A stretch of 46,389 nucleotides of DNA, taken from positions 1 to 46,389 of the forward strand of contig PYJD01000048.1 of NCBI GenBank assembly GCA_003635315.1, written 5' to 3'. Numbering within the stretch: the first letter of the stretch is position 1; each line of letters opens with the position of its first letter. This DNA comes from Candidatus Poribacteria bacterium (GTDB taxonomy: Bacteria; Poribacteria; WGA-4E; WGA-3G). Positions 1-6,155 of the stretch are shown here, one piece after another. Below the pieces are notes generated by a model, which was not told the DNA's origin, made no database searches, and saw only the letters and a list, made by a program, of their open reading frames with translations. Made by a program: the position numbers and the translations under genes.

Positions 1-500
1 CGTTTGAGTTCTGTGTTATCGCAAACCTGCTGTTTGGGTGCTGAAGGGGTAGGTTCCGATGATGTGTCATCTCGGACAATCTGCTCTATAAGCATTGGAT
101 AAGAATCTCGCTTTTTGACACTCACTATAGATACGCCTAAAAACGACATACCTGGAATCGTTTTTCCGTATAATGAGGAAAAGAAACGGGATAAACCGTA
201 AGTGTTTTTCCCCGATTTTGACTTGACTGTTTCGTCTGCCGCAAAGAAATATTCGCTTTCAGGATCAAGCAGATGTGAACGAAAAAAGATCCAAAAGAGA
301 GTTCCCCAAGGTATATCGGTGTTAAAAAAGCGTTGTATCGTGCGGTAGCTACCCCCTTTTGGTGTCCAACGAGAGATATTTAGCATTGTGACCCGTCCAG
401 TCATCGCAAGTAGTGCAAATACAACTATAGAAAAATGGCGTAGTGTCGCTGTTGATAAATGTGGTGCAAAAACTGTAAAAAGTGCTATAATTTCTGGCAT
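1..500 (-). mobile_element. Partial DDE transposase (IS4/IS701-like), C-terminus beyond the left edge
   Basis: An open frame runs from ATG (498-500) leftward without a stop to base 1, giving 166 codons. An AAGGA ribosome site lies about nine bases upstream. Near residues 85-91 the protein reads FFAADET, matching the first catalytic Asp region of IS4/IS701-like DDE transposases (D89). It is preceded by TIQRFFNTDIPW and followed by SLYGKTIPGMSFLGVSIV, which resembles the RNase-H-like core. The second Asp and the Glu would lie off the window. Intact as far as it goes. Assignment to a specific IS family is tentative because the element ends are not visible. Confidence 0.8.
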
Positions 501-642
501 GGCGAATGTCCTTTTTGTGATGTAATGGTTTTATACCATAGGACATTTGCCTTATTTATTCAACTATTTTGGCGAAGGTATTGATATTCTTATACAAATA
601 TCATCTTATACTTATTTTATCTTGACCCTAAAGGAAATAAAT

Positions 643-882
643 ATGAAGAAAAAAGGCATAACTATACTCCTTGGTATTGTTATCGTCGTTATTGCGGGTA
701 TCGGAATTTGGCGACATCACTATCTCAAAATAATCAATGCTGATCCAATAAAGGTCTATAAAAACGCACCGAGAAAACCAGACATATCACCGAAAGGCAA
801 GGTAATTAACAAGAAAAAAGCAGATAAAGGACCACCATTAGTTCAAGATACATTACCTAATGACACATCTTATAGAAAATAA
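643..882 (+). CDS. Small single-pass membrane protein (possible N-terminal half of a split gene)
   Basis: 79 residues. ATG at 643 is preceded by AAAGGAAAT, a good ribosome site; an upstream in-frame TTG lacks one. Residues 1-22 are MKKKG followed by a strongly hydrophobic stretch (ITILLGIVIVVIAGIGIW), so this is an N-terminal membrane anchor. The rest is polar, Lys/Pro-rich and probably disordered (KVYKNAPRKPDISPKGKV). It overlaps the next frame (860-1345) by 23 bases. Anchor plus linker here and coiled-coil there would make one sensible anchored protein, so the two may be a single frameshifted gene. No family recognised. Confidence 0.6.
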   Translation: MKKKGITILLGIVIVVIAGIGIWRHHYLKIINADPIKVYKNAPRKPDISPKGKVINKKKADKGPPLVQDTLPNDTSYRK

Positions 883-1345
883 TGACAGCACGGATGTAGA
901 ATCAGATCATCTTGAAATGGCGAAATCGAATGACAATAGTCTTTCACTTAAAGAAAAGGATGATACAGGTGATCAGACAGTACATCATATATTCAGCGAC
1001 ATAGTTGTAGAAAAACTCCCTGCTAAAGTAGCTGCTGCTTTAAAAGAATATGAGGAGATACAATTAGCAACTCCTGCAAGACATAAAGAGTTAGAAGTTC
1101 TTTTAGATACCGATTCTCCAGACTTTGATGCTATTGGTAAATTAAATGAAAAATCGAGAGTGATTAGAGAGCGACGTATGCATATACTTGAAATACTCTC
1201 CAAATATTCTAAGCAAGCATCGGCAGAACTCCAAGCAACAATAAAGCGAGGAAAGGCAGCAGAGACAATAGTACAGGAAATAGACGTAGACCCAGAAATG
1301 GATGTTGATGACATCATGCGTAGATATGAAGAATTAACGAAATGA
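860..1345 (+). CDS. Hypothetical helical protein (possible C-terminal half of a split gene)
   Basis: 161 residues, acidic. Residues 1-50 are Ser/Asp/Glu-rich and probably disordered. Residues 52-161 are predicted long helices with Ala, Leu, Glu and Lys in coiled-coil-like spacing (KVAAALKEYEEIQ, AIGKLNEKSRVIRERRMHIL). It has no signal peptide and no ribosome site ahead of ATG 860, so translation must be coupled to the upstream frame or reached by frameshifting. The frame is open upstream only to 842, where TAG closes it. Function unknown. Confidence 0.6.
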   Translation: MTHLIENNDSTDVESDHLEMAKSNDNSLSLKEKDDTGDQTVHHIFSDIVVEKLPAKVAAALKEYEEIQLATPARHKELEVLLDTDSPDFDAIGKLNEKSRVIRERRMHILEILSKYSKQASAELQATIKRGKAAETIVQEIDVDPEMDVDDIMRRYEELTK

Positions 1346-1365
1346 ATTCTTGTTTGAACCAAGAT

Positions 1366-1389
1366 CCTCTCACACAATGTAGTGTGGGG
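1366..1389 (+). terminator. Possible terminator hairpin after the small membrane/helical frames
   Basis: CACAC (1371-1375) pairs with GTGTG (1382-1386) and extends outward through two T-G wobbles and one C-G pair. It starts about 20 bases after the stop at 1345. There is no T-run, so termination is uncertain. Confidence 0.35.
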
Positions 1390-1461
1390 TCTACGAGGAA
1401 TATCTAATACCATTTCTAATAAATATTATGCAATATAAACATCATACAACAAACCCGGTTG

Positions 1462-1482
1462 AAGCGGTTTGAAACCGCTCCA
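1462..1482. repeat. Palindrome, left copy
   Basis: Arms GAAGCGGTTT and AAACCGCTCC around a central G. It is the same element as at 1751-1771 but has one base change (A instead of G at the second position), which breaks one pair. The two copies bracket the hairpin-repeat cluster. Confidence 0.8.
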
Positions 1483-1532
1483 TAGGTGTCAACTTAAGGA
1501 AGACAACGCTTGTGAACCCAGACCCGATAGGT

Positions 1533-1558
1533 ATTGAGTCCCGTAGGGACGGAATGTT
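1533..1558 (+). repeat. Hairpin repeat copy 1 (direct)
   Basis: 26 bases with the core GTCCC-GTA-GGGAC, a 5-bp stem with a 3-base loop, flanked by ATTGA on the left and GGAATGTT on the right. Identical to copy 2, which lies 52 bases downstream. Confidence 0.85.
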
Positions 1559-1584
1559 TATAGCAAGCCATTATCCTGGCCTTT

Positions 1585-1610
1585 ATTGAGTCCCGTAGGG
1601 ACGGAATGTT
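1585..1610 (+). repeat. Hairpin repeat copy 2 (direct)
   Basis: Base-for-base identical to copy 1 over 26 bases. The 26 bases between the two copies are unique sequence. Confidence 0.85.
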
Positions 1611-1631
1611 GATATTTAAGTTGTGGAATAC

Positions 1632-1655
1632 ACATTCCGTTCCTACGGAACTCAA
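1632..1655 (-). repeat. Hairpin repeat copy 3 (inverted, with paired changes)
   Basis: Reverse-complement orientation relative to copies 1 and 2. The stem reads GTTCC-TAC-GGAAC where the other copies have GTCCC and GGGAC. Both arms changed together, so the stem is kept. The flanks ACATTCC and CTCAA match the repeat. Confidence 0.8.
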
Positions 1656-1684
1656 GAGAGTTTCTGTAGCCACGTTTTCTATAG

Positions 1685-1708
1685 ACATTTCGTCCCTACG
1701 GGACTGAA
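1685..1708 (-). repeat. Hairpin repeat copy 4 (inverted)
   Basis: Same orientation as copy 3, 53 bases further on, with the consensus stem GTCCC-TAC-GGGAC. The flanks have drifted (ACATTTC on the left, TGAA on the right). Confidence 0.8.
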
Positions 1709-1750
1709 AACATCATTATAACGGATTTACCTTCATAAATTGACTCTCAT

Positions 1751-1771
1751 GGAGCGGTTTGAAACCGCTCC
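1751..1771. repeat. Perfect palindrome, right copy
   Basis: Arms GGAGCGGTTT and AAACCGCTCC around a central G, fully self-complementary. It pairs with the imperfect copy at 1462-1482 on the other side of the repeat cluster. Confidence 0.8.
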
Positions 1772-1831
1772 GAATATAAAATAACAGGTGAATTTATTAC
1801 AACTATTCATATAGAAACGGTATAACATATA

Positions 1832-1866
1832 ATACCCCACAAGAACTGCAGATTCTTGTAGGGTAT
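1832..1866 (-). terminator. Terminator-like hairpin after the PhyH gene
   Basis: Arms ATACCCCACAAGAA and TTCTTGTAGGGTAT form a 14-pair stem with one C/A mismatch and a 7-base loop. It lies about 50 bases past the stop of the minus-strand PhyH gene. The following bases on that strand are AT-rich but are not a clean T-run. Confidence 0.55.
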
Positions 1867-1913
1867 CTTGTTGTAAATTGGGATTATTGTAAGGTACTGA
1901 ATGATTTTTAATT

Positions 1914-2732
1914 CTATGCTACATTCGGTACATTTTCAGGTAAATTTTCAAGACGGGATAGCCAATAACCGACATCGTAGTTTTCATCTCCAATAAGGAA
2001 ACGCCAGAACTTGATTCTGTTGACGATTTCAAGACGGACATCATTTCCATACCATCTATGATTTCGACTCAGAATACCCCGTATTCCTGGAGCATCAATG
2101 TCATCGGTGTTCCAAAGCTTCATTTGACGAACTGTTGGATTTAGACGTAGTTTGAACATATAACGAGTTTCATCGGTCAAATTCGGTTGGGCACAATGCC
2201 ACATCCCATGATGTACAACAACCAGTGTTCCTGCGTCACATACGATAGGATGTTGACCAAGGAAGTTCTGATACCGCGCCACATCAGTTTCACAAACGCG
2301 TCTGAATTGACTACCCGGTAAGATCATAGTACCACCCATTTCACGTGGGGTGTCGTGTGAAAAATAGAAGAATTGTATGTCGAAGTGCATACGAAGATCT
2401 ATTATCGCATCTGCGTGCCAAATCTGTCCATGTTCACTGTTTGGACGGACAATATGAACTGCATGATGATCATATAAAGGATTTTCACCGACAAGGCTTT
2501 CGATAATACCTTGAACTTGTGGTAAACGAAAGACCTTACCAACAGCAGATTCGTCATCCCATACATCATCTAATACCGTTCCACCGCCTCCCTTGGTTCT
2601 TACGCCGGATTCCATTTCTGCATGAGCAGCTTTATTATACTCTTCAGGAATAAAATCATCAAAACGAAGAAAACCATCAGCAGCGAAATTAGCCACCTGT
2701 TCTGTGGTAAGTAAATACTGTTTATCAACCAT
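1914..2732 (-). CDS. Phytanoyl-CoA dioxygenase (PhyH) family protein with intact iron site
   Basis: 272 residues. The start is ATG at 2732, because GGAGG lies just upstream; longer in-frame readings would run through the preceding gene. PhyH proteins are non-haem Fe(II)/2-oxoglutarate dioxygenases that hydroxylate small molecules. Visible features: H106-A-D108 (IWHADAI) as the HxD iron ligands, the loop GGTMILPGSQ (133-142), a His-rich stretch VVVHHGMWHCAQPN with H179 as probable distal ligand, and R190 as probable 2-oxoglutarate anchor. The stop codon of the preceding small gene overlaps this start (TAATG), so translation is coupled. Substrate unknown. It is not closely similar to the tandem PhyH pair at 10991-12772. 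Confidence 0.85.
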   Translation of the reverse strand: MVDKQYLLTTEQVANFAADGFLRFDDFIPEEYNKAAHAEMESGVRTKGGGGTVLDDVWDDESAVGKVFRLPQVQGIIESLVGENPLYDHHAVHIVRPNSEHGQIWHADAIIDLRMHFDIQFFYFSHDTPREMGGTMILPGSQFRRVCETDVARYQNFLGQHPIVCDAGTLVVVHHGMWHCAQPNLTDETRYMFKLRLNPTVRQMKLWNTDDIDAPGIRGILSRNHRWYGNDVRLEIVNRIKFWRFLIGDENYDVGYWLSRLENLPENVPNVA

Positions 2733-3007
2733 TATATTTCCTCCAATTTCTCTAAGACATATTCGAACCTTAGATATGAAGTATGATACTCCATCCCTGG
2801 GAATGCAGGGAATTGTTGCGGAAACTGAATAACCCGCCAACCATCCTGCATTGCATCTATCACAGAGTTATAGGGTGGAGATTCGCTATCACCAGTAGTA
2901 TACCGTTTATTACCTGTGCCATCATACATTGCCCATGCAACCACGTGGCTATTAAGGTCAGGTGTGTGTAAATGTAAAACCAGTAGTTGCTGTCTTAATT
3001 CAGCCAT
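2732..3007 (-). CDS. Small hypothetical protein coupled to PhyH
   Basis: 91 residues. ATG at 3007 follows a weak AAAGG site. Its TAA shares bases with the next ATG (TAATG), a classic coupled pair, which argues that it is translated. The sequence is soluble and rich in Tyr, His, Pro and Gln (LHLHTPDLNSHVVAW near residues 10-24, FPQQFPAFPGMEYHTSYLRF near 62-81). It has no signal peptide and no family I can name. The context suggests a partner or accessory of the dioxygenase, but nothing in the sequence proves that. Confidence 0.7.
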   Translation of the reverse strand: MAELRQQLLVLHLHTPDLNSHVVAWAMYDGTGNKRYTTGDSESPPYNSVIDAMQDGWRVIQFPQQFPAFPGMEYHTSYLRFEYVLEKLEEI

Positions 3008-3141
3008 ATTAAATGTCTGCCTTTCTTCAATATAAGCAGAATGTTATTTTGTTTTTGTTTTGACTTGAAATATCTCAATATGTTGAAGCCTTTAGATGTG
3101 GTATATGTATTTGACCGAACTATAAAAAAATAACCTAAGTG

Positions 3142-3912
3142 TTACCAGATGGTTTTAGTTTTTATCCGTCCCCAGGTTGACACCAGTTTACCACCGGGTT
3201 TTACATCCAAAGCAGCGGAAATTCCACTATCCATTAATTCGTTAATTTCCGCCTCATCCAAAGCTCTATCGTATAGGACAACCTCATCAATAATACCTGT
3301 CATCCAATAATTCCCAATGTCACATCCACCGATAAAGAGAAAATTATCATGATTATCAGGATCGGTACCGGGGGCAACTTGAGCATCTACACTCCCATCT
3401 AAGTAAAGCTTAAAATCAGGTTTTTCATAGGTTGTAGCAATATGATGCCATTTGCCGTCAGTCACAACCGTTTTAGCGTCAAAAGACTTCCAACCACCAG
3501 TTGTAAAGGAATAATGGATTACACCACTGTTAATATGACCGAATATACCATAGTTTCTACCTGTAGGTCCGCGATTTTCTTTTGAAGCGATTATTTGCCA
3601 TGCTCCCGATACTTTCGGTATATTTATCCAGGCTGATAGTGTGAAAGATTTTAGATCGAGTGCAGCATTATCATCAACAGTTACCATATCTGCTCCGCCA
3701 AACTCCATCGCACCGCCAAATTTTCCTTTCACCCATTTAGGATTTCCTTTTGCAATTTTTCCATCTAAACCGTTATCTGAAGAATCGGAAATGGTATTTC
3801 CATTGCCTTCATCCATCAACCATGCTCCAACCAGACCTTCTGAATCAAGCGCTACCGCTTGAACACTAATTACCAGAGAACTAAGTAATATAAATGATAA
3901 TATTTTACACAT
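3142..3912 (-). CDS. Secreted LamG/concanavalin A-like domain protein
   Basis: 256 residues; ATG at 3912 with AAGGGG upstream. Residues 1-21 form a signal peptide (hydrophobic ILSFILLSSLVIS, cleavage probably after VQAVA). The remainder is one LamG-type jelly-roll: GLVGAWLMDEGNGN at the start, then SFTLSAWIN, DGKWHHIATTYE and KLYLDGS, then the closing IDEVVLYDRALDEAEINELM. Such domains bind carbohydrate or other extracellular ligands. No catalytic domain is attached. The short tail after the fold ends KLVSTWGRIKTKTIW. It lies 136 bases downstream of glgC on the same strand. Probable role is cell-surface or secreted binding; ligand unknown. Confidence 0.85.
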   Translation of the reverse strand: MCKILSFILLSSLVISVQAVALDSEGLVGAWLMDEGNGNTISDSSDNGLDGKIAKGNPKWVKGKFGGAMEFGGADMVTVDDNAALDLKSFTLSAWINIPKVSGAWQIIASKENRGPTGRNYGIFGHINSGVIHYSFTTGGWKSFDAKTVVTDGKWHHIATTYEKPDFKLYLDGSVDAQVAPGTDPDNHDNFLFIGGCDIGNYWMTGIIDEVVLYDRALDEAEINELMDSGISAALDVKPGGKLVSTWGRIKTKTIW

Positions 3913-4048
3913 TTACTATGCCCCTTACCAATAGAATATTTTCTCTACAGGTTTTGCTCAATAGATATTAAAGGAATTCTAATCCTTGAGACTGATTAAA
4001 TTAATATACTATACACTTCCTGAAATTGGTATGAGTTGACTGTCAATA

Positions 4049-5341
4049 TTAAATTACCGTGTCAGGTGGAATTGTTGCGTCTTTAGGTACAATCACGATG
4101 CCGTCTCGAATATAATAGTTATCTGACTCATGATTGTCAAGGTCTTTTGTATTAGCTATCACAGAATTATTACCGATTCGTGCATTTTTGTCAATGATTG
4201 CATTCTGTATCAGACATTTACTGCCGATACCAACATTTGGTAGTCCTGTTTTAGCGTTTTCTGCACGTTGTGCATCCGATTCATAGTAATCTGCACCCAT
4301 CAGTACAGATTGATAAATCCGGCTACCACTTGAAATAATACTACGAATCCCGACAATAGTTCTATCCAATTCAGAATCATCAATAATAGATCCCTCTGCA
4401 AGGATTGAGGAACGTACACTACTACTATTGACTTTAGTACTCGGTAAATGTCGCCGGTTGGTATATATTGGCGCGTGTTCGTCGTAAAAATTGAAATCGG
4501 GTGTGACATCTGTAAGGGCAATATTGGCAGAATAAAAGGAACGGATAGTTCCAATGTCTTCCCAGTAACCATCGAAAAAATATGCCAATACTTGACAAGA
4601 TTTTATACTTTTCGGAATTATATCTCTACCGAAGTCTACATTTGATTCATCTTTTAGTACTTCTTGCAGCTTATCTCGGTTAAAGATATAAATTCCCATA
4701 GAAGCGATATATTCTCTTCCTTCTGGTTCGATTCCACGAGAGGAAAACACCTCCGGTTTTACCTTAAGCCTTTGTAGGTCTTCATCAGTTTGAGGCTTTT
4801 CAACGAAATCGGTAATACGTCCATTTTCATCCGTCTGTAAAATCCCAAGACCGCTTGTTACCTCTTTCTGCACAGGGATAACTGAAACGGTGATGTCTGC
4901 ATCGGTTTCAGTGTGTACTTCCAACATCTTGCGATAATCCATACGATACAGATGGTCACCAGCAAGGATTAGCACATAATTATCTGGAAATCTGGGATTT
5001 AGTATATAAGGTTGGTTGTGCTTAATTGCGTCTGCAGTTCCCTGATACCACTCATCTCCCATAAGGGTTTGTTGTGCTGCTAATATCTGGACAAATCCAC
5101 TACGGTAGGTATCGAAACGATAAGCCTGGGCAATATGTCGGTTTAATGAGACAGAATTAAACTGTGTTAAGACATAGATCCGTTCTAAACCAGAATGAAG
5201 ACAGTTGCTTATCGGAATGTCAACGAGTCTAAATTTTCCTGCAATCGGAACACTCGGTTTTGCGCGATCCCGTGTCAATGGGTATAAACGTGTACCTCGA
5301 CCCCCTCCCAAAATAACTGCAATTACATTCCCATTACTCAT
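4049..5341 (-). CDS. glgC: Glucose-1-phosphate adenylyltransferase (ADP-glucose pyrophosphorylase)
   Basis: 430 residues. It makes ADP-glucose from ATP and glucose-1-phosphate, the first committed step of glycogen synthesis. The start at 5341 is chosen because GGAG lies about eight bases upstream; an earlier TTG at 5353 would place that site inside the gene. Visible: nucleotide-binding GGGRGTRL (12-19) with RAKPSVP (26-32), WYQGTADAI (98-106), AGDHLYRMDY with the metal-binding Asp at 129, and VEKP later. The C-terminal half is the left-handed beta-helix with many Ile/Val repeats, ending VPKDATIPPDTVI. Length and ending resemble the cyanobacterial/plant type. It follows hisB by 51 bases, so the two are probably co-transcribed. 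Confidence 0.95.
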   Translation of the reverse strand: MSNGNVIAVILGGGRGTRLYPLTRDRAKPSVPIAGKFRLVDIPISNCLHSGLERIYVLTQFNSVSLNRHIAQAYRFDTYRSGFVQILAAQQTLMGDEWYQGTADAIKHNQPYILNPRFPDNYVLILAGDHLYRMDYRKMLEVHTETDADITVSVIPVQKEVTSGLGILQTDENGRITDFVEKPQTDEDLQRLKVKPEVFSSRGIEPEGREYIASMGIYIFNRDKLQEVLKDESNVDFGRDIIPKSIKSCQVLAYFFDGYWEDIGTIRSFYSANIALTDVTPDFNFYDEHAPIYTNRRHLPSTKVNSSSVRSSILAEGSIIDDSELDRTIVGIRSIISSGSRIYQSVLMGADYYESDAQRAENAKTGLPNVGIGSKCLIQNAIIDKNARIGNNSVIANTKDLDNHESDNYYIRDGIVIVPKDATIPPDTVI

Positions 5342-5392
5342 ATACTGCTCCAATATCGAGAAGATATAGTATTAAACTGTTGATGTGAATAC

Positions 5393-5980
5393 TTATAGAC
5401 TACCCTTAGTGGATAACACACCTGAGATCCTTGTATCAATCTGAGTGGCGACATCTAATGCTTTTGCAACCGCTTTGAAAATCGCTTCAATGATGTGATG
5501 TTGATTAGTACCGTAAGGAACGTTAATGTGTAGTGTTGTTCCGCTATGATTCACGAAACCGTGAAAAAATTCTTCAGAAAGTTCTATATCAAATTCCCCC
5601 ACTTTTCCGTATTCAAGAGGAGTTTTATAGTGTAGGTAAGGACGACCACAAATATCCAAATTGACTTCTGCAAGTGATTCATACATGGGTACGACAAAAC
5701 TACCAAATCGTCTCATTCCTGCCTTGTCACCCACCGCCTCTTGAAACGCTTGTCCTAAACAGATACCGACATCTTCTGTCGTGTGGTGAGCGTCAATGTG
5801 TAAATCACCTTTCGCTTCAACTTCTAAATTAAAGAAACCGTGTTTCGCAAAAAGGTCTAACATGTGATCCAGAAATCCTACACCTGTGTTGATGTTAGAA
5901 GTCCCGTTCCCATCAAGGTTAAGCTTCATCCGAATTTGAGTCTCTTTTGTTTCACGCTTTATTTCTGCTTTTCTTTCCAT
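5393..5980 (-). CDS. hisB: Imidazoleglycerol-phosphate dehydratase
   Basis: 195 residues, the usual size of the monofunctional enzyme. It dehydrates imidazole glycerol phosphate to imidazole acetol phosphate in histidine synthesis, using two Mn ions. Both duplicated metal-binding motifs are visible: DAHHTTED (63-70) and NQHHIIE (159-165). GVGFLDHML (33-41) is the conserved N-terminal block. There is no HAD phosphatase domain, so histidinol-phosphate dephosphorylation must be done elsewhere. It lies between glgP and glgC on the same strand with no other his genes in the window. No clear ribosome site precedes ATG 5980, but the protein alignment leaves little doubt about the start. Confidence 0.95.
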   Translation of the reverse strand: MERKAEIKRETKETQIRMKLNLDGNGTSNINTGVGFLDHMLDLFAKHGFFNLEVEAKGDLHIDAHHTTEDVGICLGQAFQEAVGDKAGMRRFGSFVVPMYESLAEVNLDICGRPYLHYKTPLEYGKVGEFDIELSEEFFHGFVNHSGTTLHINVPYGTNQHHIIEAIFKAVAKALDVATQIDTRISGVLSTKGSL

Positions 5981-6155
5981 ATCTGTGTATCTTTATTTTC
6001 TACCCGAAGGTCTAAATTAATAGTTGGATATTCTTTCTTGCAGTTATTACCGCCAGCACATATCTATCTAAATATACGCTCGATAACTATTCTTTGTAAC
6101 ATAAAATGAAATGAAACAATTGTAGGAATTAAATATTGGCTATATGATGAGGTAT

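Larger units (their letters stand above)
1346..1913. other. Gene-free stretch holding hairpin repeats and terminators
   Basis: No credible gene lies between the small plus-strand frames and the end of the minus-strand PhyH gene. The stretch holds a hairpin just after 1345, a 20-21-base palindrome at each side (1462 and 1751), four copies of a 24-26-base hairpin repeat between them, and a long terminator-like stem at 1832-1866. Short open frames crossing the repeats have no ribosome site. Confidence 0.7.

Noticed and set aside
985..1413. 142-codon minus-strand gene
   Set aside because: It lies opposite the helical frame at 860-1345, has no ribosome site, and its Ser-rich composition is the shadow of Glu/Lys/Ala codons on the other strand.
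1533..1708. CRISPR array
   Set aside because: The unit recurs at about 52-base spacing, but copies 3 and 4 are inverted relative to 1 and 2, there are only two copies per orientation, and no cas gene is nearby.
3990..4046. Promoter for the LamG gene from TTGACA at 4046-4041
   Set aside because: The nearest TATAGT-like box lies 27 bases away, too far for a sigma-70 promoter.
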